From Hippasteria phrygiana (taxonomy: Eukaryota > Echinodermata > Asteroidea > Valvatida > Goniasteridae), in the NCBI GenBank assembly GCA_037893225.1, contig JAZGUH010000616.1, forward strand, positions 1 to 64,000: a stretch of 64,000 nt of DNA, in the 5' to 3' direction. The notes under the pieces were generated by a model. The model saw nothing but the letters and a program-made list of their open reading frames with translations. It was not told the DNA's origin and searched no databases. This document shows, piece after piece, positions 50,001 to 62,000 of this stretch (the stretch's first letter is position 1; every line of letters starts with the position of its first letter). A program made the position numbers and the translations under genes.

Positions 50001-53000
50001 AAGTTTTATTAAATGTTAGTTTCTTCCTATCTTATTTATCCTCGGTCGGCCGGTCAGTGCATTATTAAAAGGTCTCAGCTTTCGATCTGGGAAAAGACTT
50101 GGAAAGAAACAGTTTTAGAAGTTGGAGGAAAACGCCTGCGAAAGCACTTCTTGGAAACATACACAATCAGTTAGGGACCGAAAAACCCCAAACCAGGTGG
50201 AATCAAACCGGGGGTCAACAGAGGTGCAGAGCGGGGAAAGAACCGCTGCAATTTCCTTCTTGGCGCATTTTCAAGAACTTACCGACTTCAGTGTCTACCG
50301 AGGCACTCTCAATGACCGTGATGGGGCTGAGGTTCATATCCAGTGGTGGCTCATCTACGTCCAAGACAACTACGCGCAACTGGGCTGTGACAACCTGTCC
50401 GAGATAAAGATGGAGGGAATTTTAGATTTTGCTAGGAATTAAATGACAATAGAATTAGATCCTACTATCAAAGTAACTGAACCAGGTACATTAATTTTCC
50501 ATATGTTCCTGTTGAAAAGTAGTGGTAGATTGACTAGACAAACAAGTTTAAATGGGAACACGGCCTTGGCGTTCCAAACCTGCCAAAATCTGACACCTGG
50601 TTTTTCTTGATTTTGAGGGGTTCAGGACTGGTAGGCCAATACAGGCTTGTGCAGCCAAGCGTAATGTAAACAATAGGCAAACAATGGATTGAGATGTGTA
50701 GGAATGCGTGTATCAGGCATTCAACGAGGAAATTCCAATCTTTACAAGACTTTGTAGTGTTTTTCAATTTTCAATGGCATAAGTGTGAAGTGAAAAATGA
50801 GTAAAATCAGCTGATCCGAGGAAAAGTTGCATGCCTGGCTATTTCAGGATGGTTCCTGGGGAAACAAAGACTACGGGCTTTATGTTGTCTGATAGCAAGA
50901 CTTTACCAGATTGGGGTTTTCGCTGTGGGTGGCCTTGACATACAGCAGGTATTCCCCCTGTGTCTCGTGGTCCAGGGTATCCCCCACCAGTATGTACTGG
51001 CCAGTGTTGGGAATGACAAACTGGGTGGGTACGGTGTTCGGGTTGGTGTCGACAGCTCGTCTGGGCCTGGCATGCAGTCTCTGTATGCTTCTTCTTCTTC
51101 TGCGGCCTGTGGGAAAAGGGAATTTTTGCAAACCTGAAATAGGCAGATGTGGAAGGATACCTTTGATTATAAACCCCTTGTGTCAGGCTGTTATTGATGG
51201 AATGCTGGGGCGCCAGACTCTCACTAAAAGAGCAGTGCAGCCGAGCATAAACGCGAACAATAGGCACTACACTGAACAGAATTGTCCTATTAATTGCACT
51301 CCGAGCGCCCCCCCCCCCCGTTCATTTGAATGAAAGCTTTGTTTGAAAAAGCCCCATGTATTCATTACACTCCCATTCAAGAACAATATAGTTTAATGAA
51401 TGGATTGTGCATGAGCAGGAATGCGGCTATTCACGTCAACCGGGCCAGGTGTTTTGCCTCACACCGTGGCTATGGCTGTCATCCGGTGTCATTTCAAATG
51501 TGAAGAAGGTAATTCTATTAATTAAGAGGTCCAATTTTGGTATCCCTGTTTACACCTGACATGTATAGGATTTTGCAATCCAGGACACATTCTTTAAAGC
51601 CTTCTATCTCCAAGGGTGATTATGTAAAGCAAAGTACCTGCCAAACATGTAAAAAATAGTCAAATTTAATGATACTTGATGGAAATTATACAGGTCAGGT
51701 GTAATAAAGTCAGGTTGGGGAGTTGGGTTGGCGCAGTGGTTACTGTCCCCGCCTTTCACCGCTGTGGCCCGGGTTCGATTCCTGCCCTGGTCCAAACGTG
51801 GATTGGGTTTTCAGTCCTTACCTGATTCCGTGGGCTTCCTCCAGAATATTCTGGGGTTTTCCTCCCACCTCTAAAACTGTAACTTCTTCTCATTGTCTTC
51901 TCTCTATTAAAGGTTTCTTCAAGCTTTAGAGCTACAGTGCCTAGGGCGCTTTTGAAGAATCCTTGGTTTCATTACCAGAAAGAAATAATAATAATAATAA
52001 TAATAACAGTAACTGGGACACCCAAAAATGTCACTTTTGTACACCTAATTTATGGAATGACCCATACAAGGTGGTCTAGACATGGTGGTTTTGTTTCATA
52101 CTGTCTGGTCACTGGTCACATGTCTTGCTGCTAAGTCTTTGCATGCCGAGGCAAAAAACAAACTTTGTTTTGCCTTTAAATGGGTTTGTTTTGCCTTTAA
52201 ATGGGAAAAAACGGGAGGGAGGGTTAGTTGGTAATTTTTTTTTTACCATCCATGAAAACATCAAAACAATACATGTTGTGTAACTCAGAAGTCGGGAGGC
52301 AAAAAAGGAAGCTTATTTTAAAGTGAGATGGCGAAATGCACGATTGCGCCGTTGTAATTGTATTTAAAGATAATGATTTTAATAAAACTTGTTTATTTTG
52401 TGCGGGAAAAATTGCGATTTTGAAAATTCCTTTAAACAAATTTGGTGACTTTTGTGACTTTTAGGGTCGATTGCAGAGGGCAACACAACTATTTTTTTTG
52501 GCCTAATTTGATAATCCTGGAACCCCGAAACTTCAAGCTCAGGCCTATGATAGTCTTACCGAGTAGGCTGAGTCTGTTGTACTCGTTTTCAGAGATCAGC
52601 GACAACAGGGGAGGAGACTGGTCAGACGTCGGGCTCCCATCAGCAGCAATCACCGTTATGTAGGCCACGATGACCACCCCCTCCTGCCCATCCTCCTTAA
52701 CGGTTACCGTTGCCAAGGTGATGACCTGACCCTGCAGGTTGCCGAGGTCAGGCGGATTGACATTAGTTGTGGTGTCGCCGTCCGCGGCATTTGTAAAGAC
52801 GATTCCTGTGGGTCTTTCGGGTCCATCTAGAACGCTAATGGAGAACGACATCTCGACGGTGTTTTCTGGGAGTGAGTTGCGACACTGCATGCGGATGGTA
52901 TGCGAGGGATCCAATTCAAAGTCCAGCCCATCTGGGTAGGCCACCTGAAGTTGAATCAGGCCCACGACACGGGCGAGGTTGAATCGGCCATCCGCATCGT

Positions 53001-56000
53001 CCAGCAGCAAGCAGTAGAACAACTGGTCGGCATCATCGGGGTCTTGGACGGTCACATTGCCGACGACAGTCCCCACTGCGGAGCCTTCTAGGACCGTGCT
53101 TCGTGACAGCTGTATTCCTGTCGGCGAGAGATTCACGCCCAGTACCGGTATCGTAAATGTCTGGACGTGAAGGAGAACAGTGACCCCACTCACATCCCTG
53201 ACAACAATCGTCACCTGGACCGAGTGTTCCTGCAGCATCTCCATGGCAACGGCCAGCTTGTTGCCACCGGAGATTTGGAGAGCACCTGCTGGGGTCTGCG
53301 TTTGGATTTCAAATTCGTGCTGCTGTGCGGTGTCTTCGTCGGTGGCATCTAGAGTGGCTATTACCATTCCAGAAGGGGAGTCAGCAGCTAGGGAGGCTTT
53401 TCTGGTCAATACAATGCCAGTAGGTGGATCATTACCATTCAGGATATTCACGGTGACACTCTAAAGATAGAGAAAACAAATCTTAGTAGATTAGTACAAA
53501 AGGGTTGTACACCTAGAGCTATATGCATCTTCATACAGTTTTGGGAATCAAATACTGTGTAAATTGTGATCTGTTTAGCACAAATCAAAGTTAGTATTAG
53601 GTGCATTTCTCACCTTTGTATAGGCAAGCCCATCTCCATCTGTACTGGTAATCTGGATGTCGTAGTGGTTCTGTCTCTCGTAGTTCAAATGGACGTGTGT
53701 AATGAGCATCTGCCCGATGATGGCAAACGTGTCCGGGTCTGACACCGTGTACTGGAATGTAGACTGGTCATCAGTATCTGGGTCGGTGGTGGAGAGGTGG
53801 GCAACGACTGCACCTGTGGGGTTGGGAGGGGGTGAGAATGGGGCGAGAATGGGGCGAGGATGGGGCGAGGATGGGGCGAGGATGGGGCGAGGATGGGGCG
53901 AGGATGGGGCGAGGATGGGGCGAGGATGGGGCGAGGACGGGGCGAGGACGGGGCGAGGACGGGGCGAGGATGGGGCGAGGATGGGGGCGAGGATGGGGGC
54001 GAGGATGGGGGCGAGGATGGGGGCGAGGATGGGGGCGAGGATGGGGGCGAGGATGGGGGCGAGGATGGGGGCGAGGATGGGGGCGAGGATGGGGCATGGT
54101 TAATTAATGGATCCTCTTAAGGTTAAACGTTACTAGGGAGACTACTTTCATTTCTTGACAATCTCTCTTGAGGTATATTATCGCAACTGTTTCTCTCCAC
54201 CCCGGTTTCTCCCCACGTTAATGTATATGTACACTTGACTGCACATGAGGAACCTGATTTCTGACTGAAGCTTGAAAATCCTCAGAGAATTGCCCCACAA
54301 TGCTGTAAACCGAAGGACAGAACTAACACTAAGTGGTGCTGGAAAATGGCTTATTACATTATTGACTTAACGATTGTTTTTACCTCCAAGTAAATATATT
54401 CTGGCACTACGCGAGGGGCTTACTACAACCAGACTTTTATCGCTTACTACATTTTTCTAGCCAAAACTGCATCTCTCTCAACATACCTCCCCCATTATTC
54501 TCCATGATCTCGAAGACTCCTGTCACTGACTTGATGTCAGTGGGACGCTCCCCTACATTCCTCACCATGATATCAAAAGACTGGCTGACAGTTAGCGACC
54601 CCGAATCACTGCATTCCACTGTGATAGATGGCATCGTACCACTGGCGGCGAAGATTTCATAATCCAGTCTGGCAGTCTGAAACACCTGAAAGACGGATAT
54701 TCAACGTCATCATGTCATACTCACAGGACCACGACAAATGAAAAACATCAGCACTTTGGCACTTGCACACATTTTCAACTGAACAGTGCTGTAATTATCA
54801 CGCAAATGGTGTACGATCTAAAATTGTGAAAATTCATTAAAATTACCTAGTCAGTTTCCCTTGTAGTTTGCTTGACAGTATTAAGTTAAAAAGTCGTATC
54901 CTCATGGAGTGATCCCCACAATGTCGCTTCCTAGGTTATATCGTAAAATTGGGTGTGATCCCTGGCTATACGGCATTATGGGTTTGTGACTTCTGACGAG
55001 CGCCCCACGAACAAAGATACGGACAATTTGGGAGATCGCCAACATAGAGCAACATAGCTCAGTTGGTAGAGCGCTGGTGCGATATTCCGGGTGGTCACAG
55101 GTTCAGTATGAACGCTCATATCATGGACACCCAGAGGTTGCCTGAACTTGTTTTATATATAAAGTACACCCCAAGTGCAGCAGTGAAGATATAGCAGTCC
55201 CAAATCATGGATAAATTCTGCCATTCTTCATTGAATGTCATGTGGTATGGTTTCAAGCTAGATCGTTCCTTTTCCAAGAAACTGATAACATTTGCAAGCA
55301 AGGTTGCCCCCATTTGAAACAACCTCTGTTGTATCCCTTAATACGTAGAGTGGCTTTTAGCCTTGTATTGGATGGATGGCTTCAAGGAACTCATGAAAAA
55401 ATGATACAAAAAATTCATCAGCTTATTACCTTCACATCCATTCCATCCAATTGGAACAGGCCTAAAGCACTGTCCTGCAGCAGACAAGTGAAGCGCTGTG
55501 CTGTGTGAGCGCTGTCAGGGTCCGCCACCGTCAACGTGCCGACGAGCGTACCCAGTGGCTGATTCTCATCGACCTCCGACCCGCTGAGGCTGATCGCTGT
55601 AGGTGCCTCGTTGACATTCAGGACATTAACGGTGAAACTGGGGGTCTCCGAGACGAGAGCGGACAAGTTGGGATCCCGTGCAGCCAGGACGAGAGTAAGT
55701 GAGGACTCCGTTTCAAAATCCAGGGCTCGGCGTGTGACGACACGGCGGGAGTTGGCTGTGGCTCCCGCTTGTAGCTATAAGAAAAAATTAAAACATTTCC
55801 TCTTACGGTTTTTTGTTGTTTAAACAGCTACAAAAATCATTTTCCCACTTTTTGCAATAAGTGGTCGCACGAAAGTCTGCATGCACACGTGGGCAAAGTT
55901 GTCTCAGAAATCTGAGACAACTCCTGTATCCGGTCAGAGAGAGCGTGTATGCAATGATTCCCCGTAATACGCTACTGCGCGTTTCGCGCATCGCATCCAC

Positions 56001-59000
56001 GTGCTGCACGTGTGTAAAGTTGTCTAAGGGGCGTGGCTAACGGCGATGGGTCAATTCCTACTTGACTACAAAAAAGTTGGCGTTGCCCAAGCCTACTGTC
56101 TTTTAAAACAAAACAATTATTTATTTGAATATAATTGTGTATCTCTTCCTGGGCAGTTAATAAAAGGGCTTTGTTGTACAATTTTGAAAGGCCCCCACCT
56201 TTCATCACAACAACTGCTGACGGGATGTGAGCTCCCTAAAAACATTAAAAAAAAAAATTATTGTGCTTTTCGTCCGAAAAATAATTTTTTTAAATGGGGA
56301 GGGACTGTTTTATTTTGGAGATTTACAACTATTAGTGTACTATTACACACGCTGCACTCCAGACTTCCATGCTTTATTTCACATCTTTTTGCCAACAGTG
56401 AGATGAGTTTGCCGACAAAAAGATTGGTAAAAGAATTTGGGCAAAATAGTTGTTGAATGTACCTCAAAGGCGTCGGATGGATCAGCCACTCTCTGAAATA
56501 TAATACTATCCTCCTCGGGATCAATGGCCGAAACAATACCGACGAGGGCGCCCTCCTGATTCTCGTGAACCGAGCTGTAGTGGAAGGTCAAGCTGCCTGG
56601 CGGCTCATTCACATTCTGAACCTGAATGGTGAAAGGGCAAAGTTTTACCAAAACGTCCACGTGCTTATGTTGTGCAGCCAAGTGTTATACAAACAATAGG
56701 CAAACAATGGATTGAGTATGTGCAGGAATGCGCATATAGATGACAACTGACCAGGTGGTCTTTTAAATTGCCGCCATGGCTGTCGTCTGCATTCAACAGG
56801 TTAATTAGGGGCTGAACATTTTCAACTTTATCATACGAGCACAAGACTTGACAAATTTCTAATGCTTGACGCAAATTTCAGTGTTTCATATATTTTTAGG
56901 AAAGTACATGTTACCGTGTTTCTATCAATCGGGATAATTACCGTGATTTGGAACGTTTTCACTGCGCTATTTTCGCCCGTCTCTGCCCGGATGATGACAT
57001 AGTGCATGGATGTTTCTTCAAAGTCCAGAGACTGGGTGGTCCGGAGCTCCGGTGAACTGCCGTCTGTTCCCCGGTGGATTACGAACAGCTCAGAAGCACC
57101 ACCCACGATGGTGAAATTGAATTCGCTGGTTGGCGTAATTATAGCACTCAGCATACCTGAAAAGTTTATTTCAAAGAAAATGGACAAAGAGTGCTTTGGG
57201 TCTTAATTCAGTATGAAGGACAGTCAGGCTGGTGTGGTGGTTCTTTGTTCCCCTTCAACCTCTGATCCCAGCGCCCAATTTCAGAGGGTTCCTAAGCACA
57301 TGATTTCCTGCTAACCGGAGTTCCCACGGCAATCTTAAATTGAAATTAGGTGACTTTTCCATGACTTTCCGGTATAAAATTAGGGTTTTCCATGACCAAA
57401 TATATTGGGTTTTTTTGCCATTCACCGATGTATTTTATAAACACTGTATACTCAGTGTTGTCCCAAAAGTTTTTTTTTGAGAAGTCTTAGCACTCGACCA
57501 CCGAGCTTTATACCGGAGTTGGTTGGTTGGTTGGTTCAAATCTGATACAGCAGGGGGTACCGCAACTAAACTATTCATAAGATGGAATTTTGCATCGGGG
57601 TGACGCATCTGTTTACAATGCACTGGCTAGTCATCACACTGAAAAATCAAGATCTATGTAGTGTGCAGTATCATCATCAAGATGGCCCCCACCTCCCCTT
57701 ATGGCCATCCGATCCTCACACTTTATTATACATGCCCCCACACATAAAGGCAGCCTCAGGTCGACCTTGCGACAAAACAGAACAGTCTGCGGCTGAATTT
57801 TTAGAATCAAGCTACGCCTGCGCCACGACGGTCGGGAAGACATCAGTCGCCATATTTACTGCGACGATATTAAGATGACTGGCATCAGTTAGCGATAAAA
57901 AAAATCACCAGTCGCAGGAATAGAAAAAATGCAACTTTTACGACGTGTTTCCGACAGGAGGAATCAATCGCAGTCGACCTGTGTTTGAATTTACGACGTC
58001 GTGCGCGCATCAAGCTTCCTTTTTCACCGTTTAGCCAATCAGCACACGACACAGCGTTCCGCGCCAAATCACGCAGTACGCGCCACACGCTCGCCAAGCT
58101 CCATATAAGGAGATTGTTTACTACTCCTCACGAGCGGCACACTACATCATAGCTAGAGGGGTGTTTGAAAAACATGAAGTAAAAATGTTGAACAAAATCG
58201 ATAATAACTTATAATTTTTGACTTGTTTCGACACTTTGACTCAAAGGTATTTAGAATGGAAATATGCAAGTACGTTTAAAATTGTATCAGGAGAATGGGC
58301 GCTGATAATGACCTGAGCCGAACGGCCAAGCATATATTTATTCCCTCATTGTTAAATAAGTCACATGACTGTCTTTGCCGTGGAATTGTCGTGGATCGTC
58401 GCGTCGTTGGTGACATGAGCATGGTTGCGATTATTTTGCGTTAAAATACCGCTTGTTCCACGAGAATCATACGATTTCTCAGTTTTGTGACCTGAGCAGT
58501 TTTTCTGCTTGATGCCGATGGTTCCGTCGTGGCGTAAACAAATCATAGGTCGACCTGAGGCCACCTTAAGAGATACAGGGAGAAGCTCAATTAAGCTATC
58601 TAAAAAGAAAAATAGTGCTTGTAACACTTTCTGACTGTCACACCCAAACATTATGCATCATCATGTGTGGGGATGTGAAAGAATCAATGACTTTTCCTTG
58701 ACTTGTTTCTTGATTATCGATTTTCCATGACTTTTCATGACTTTTCCCATGACCTCCTTCCTATCATAGACATTTAAGCACAGGAAAAAGCTTGCAAACT
58801 TCAGAAGCAGAATTTGCTTAAAACAGTGATACAACAATACAAATCTCTGTGCATGTGTTGTAATTAGCATGGATCTGGCTGTAAAATAGCACTGTATCTT
58901 GATTTTTTCCTGCTCTGTTGACTAAATTTTTCTGCTAAAGCAACCCTATGAAATTGGACACAGTTCGACTCCCACCTGGCAAATTGAGTGGATTGGTTTT

Positions 59001-62000
59001 CTAGTTCATAAACAACTGTTGGGTTTTCCCCGGCATAAATTGGTCTCTAGGGTATTCCTGTTATATTGAAAATTGTAGCTTTGTTAGAGCTGTACATCGG
59101 AACCGGGTACCCGAGTGCCCGACCGCTAATGTCAGGAACTGGTTCCAGATTATGGAATCGAGTAACTCTAACCGAATTAACATATGACTTAGTAATTTCT
59201 CAGACAATGAAAAAGAATGTTTTTTGGGAATTTTCAGAAGGAAAACCAGGGTACATGAAAATCAAAACAGATTAACGTTCATGATGAAGCTTGCAAAAAT
59301 GCAATTTATACCATAAAGCAATAAAGCTTACTGTACACATCTTGCTGCATTGATGCCCCGATGTAGTAGTATTAATGTGCGGACTTTTACAAACAACATG
59401 AACATCAATTTAATTTCAAGATTTAATTTCAAGATTCAATTTCGAGATTTAATTTTTGGGATTGGCTTTCTTTAATGGGTACACATCCTTTTTTTTTAAA
59501 TTAGTTACCCTGATTCCATACTACCTGTAAATGCACAACCAAGCTTTGTCTTTTTCTCAATTCCAAGCTGGGCTCGGGGAGACCAACACTGAAAGCCTGG
59601 CCCATGGGCAACATGGCGGACAATTGGGCAATACAATTTGTACCAGACCCCACAAATCCCATTATCAAGACACCACCAGTAGCTATGGAGTGGGGTTGGG
59701 GGCAACAATCGACAGACATAATAATTAAGATGTGCTTTGTGATGGGTGCCATTCAAAAACATACCAACAACAGTGCCAGCAGGTTGCCCTTCGGCAATGT
59801 AAGACGGACTCAGGTAAAGGCGAATCGACGAGCCACTCCCTCCGCTGCTACCGTCATTGTACACACTGATGAAGAAGGTCGCTGGCATCGCCAGCTCGGC
59901 AGTACCATCCGAACACTGGACCGTGATGGGGTACTGGTTGCCAGCCAATGAACTCAAATCTTGGTTTACCTTATAGGAGGAAGAGACAGGAACCAGTGCA
60001 ATGTTATTCATCAAGAGGGTTCGGGTTGAAACTTGCACATGCTAGGGGCATGTGATACTATAGGCTTGTGTTAACAAGTATGAGAAGTCTTTTAAAGACT
60101 TCTCCTCATACTTGTAAGTAATACTTAAAATCATTTGATTGTTGCTTAATCACTGTTCATGATAATAACTTCAATCTTTTGAAGTACTTTTTGATAAAAT
60201 GGAAACATCCTAGTTTTTGAGTTCCACAACTCGTTTGAAGGAAAATAATACCTCCAGATTATTCCTGTCGACGGCAAACTTGCCGGCCGCATCATCAAGT
60301 AATCGAAAGGTGTGAGAGTCCGCCGTGTCTTCGTCTAAGCATCGTAGCACCGCTGCACTCTGTCCGACCGCGGTGCTGGCCCCAACAAAAGTAGTTGATA
60401 TCTCCACTCCGGTGGGCGGGTCGTTCTCATTGATAATCTACATATATATGAATATTCATTTACAAATATAAAAATTCATAGTAAGAATGCATCACGATGT
60501 AATCTTTTTAGACCAAAGTTCTGAAAGGTCATGGGAATTGTTACCCACCATGCTTTGCATTTTCTTCACAAAATTTTGTGAAGGCGATTAGCCTTCACCC
60601 TGGCCCTTGGATGGGAGGTGGGAACAAGCAAAGTTTTTGAGTCACTTAAAACAAAAACACTTGTTAATGTTTGACTTATCAAGATTCGGGCAGCTTTAAC
60701 ACCATTAGAGTTGGAACTTATGGCGTCAAGCTGGACTTCAGGTATGAATTTAAACAAAACTTCATACCTTGATGTTGAAGCGTGACGTTGTCGTAAGTCC
60801 TTCTGGATCTTCTGCTACCACGGTAACAGAGTGCACTTCCCCAATCAGATGAGACTCAAAGTTAAGGCCTTGGTTACCGACTTTCAGGATTCCGCTAGGA
60901 TCTGCAGAAACACCAAAAAAATAAAGGTCTCCATTAGTCTGCGAAATTTCTGCTTCTAATCTATGGTCACTTGAAGGAAACAAAGGGTAACCAGTACAAC
61001 TTAATTTCTGTAGAACCTTGACTGATCCGAGGAAAATTCCGACTCACCAAGTCGGAAGATGTTTCCGCTGTCTATCATCTCCAGGGTTAGGACGTCCAAA
61101 TCTGGATCTGTGGCCATCGCCGTGGCGATGACCATGTTCTCCGGACTGTTCTCAGTCACGCACGCATGAATATCGAGGCCATTGATAGACTCGTGATCTG
61201 TAATAACGAATAACAACTTGTATTCATAACGTGCCCTTTGAAGATGCAACCAGAAAAATGTGTAAAAAGCTCCATCAGTTATGCATTCGTGATTTTATTC
61301 TTTTGTATGCTTCATAATTCAGGAGAATTGCTTCTGTTTATGGAAGAACTACAAATCTTTCTTTAATAACCCCTTGCGGCTGGCTGTTATCAATGAAGGT
61401 GGTGGTATGCTGGAACTATGTTTTTGTTTGAAAAAGGTCCATCTATTCATTACTCACCCATTCAAGAACAATATGAGTAATGAATAGATTGTGTACGTAC
61501 AGGAATGTGGCTACACACATCAACCAGCCCAGTGGTCTCGCCTCAAACCGCTGCTTATAGCCATCAGTCGACCGCAATGGGTTCATGACGCTGTGGACAC
61601 TCACTTATGGACTGCTTTCTTTTCCAATTATTGCACAAGAATACGGGCCAGGTGGTCTTCTTTTTCAAAAGGCGGCCATGGCCGTCGTTGATATTCAAGA
61701 GGTTAATGTGGACAAAATAGGTACCAACCTCTTGGGCATGTTGCAGTAACTTGCCACGTGATGTCATTGGGTGGCTCGTTCATATTTTCAACGGTGATGG
61801 TGAACGTCTCCTCATAAACGCGGTTAGCTTGGTCAGTGGCTTGTACGGCAACAGAGACATCAGTGGGGTAGTCAGAGAAGCTTATGTCTGCATTCACCAC
61901 CAAGGCGTTACCTGAAATAGACGGCACTTCACTATGAAATATCTGACATTCAGTCTCATCACTAGGGTCAACCTCACCTTTCTCTCAATAGTAGACCCCG

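Noticed and set aside
53826..54094. CRISPR-like array
   Set aside because: Units are contiguous without spacers; it is a minisatellite in a eukaryotic intron.
53702..54103. Frames of 86-133 codons encoding GARM and PHPR repeats
   Set aside because: They are translations of the 11- and 12-base minisatellite, which is intronic.
57940..58140. An internal promoter (CCAAT plus TATA-like word) inside intron 6
   Set aside because: The words are common and no first exon or start codon with a compatible donor follows on either strand.
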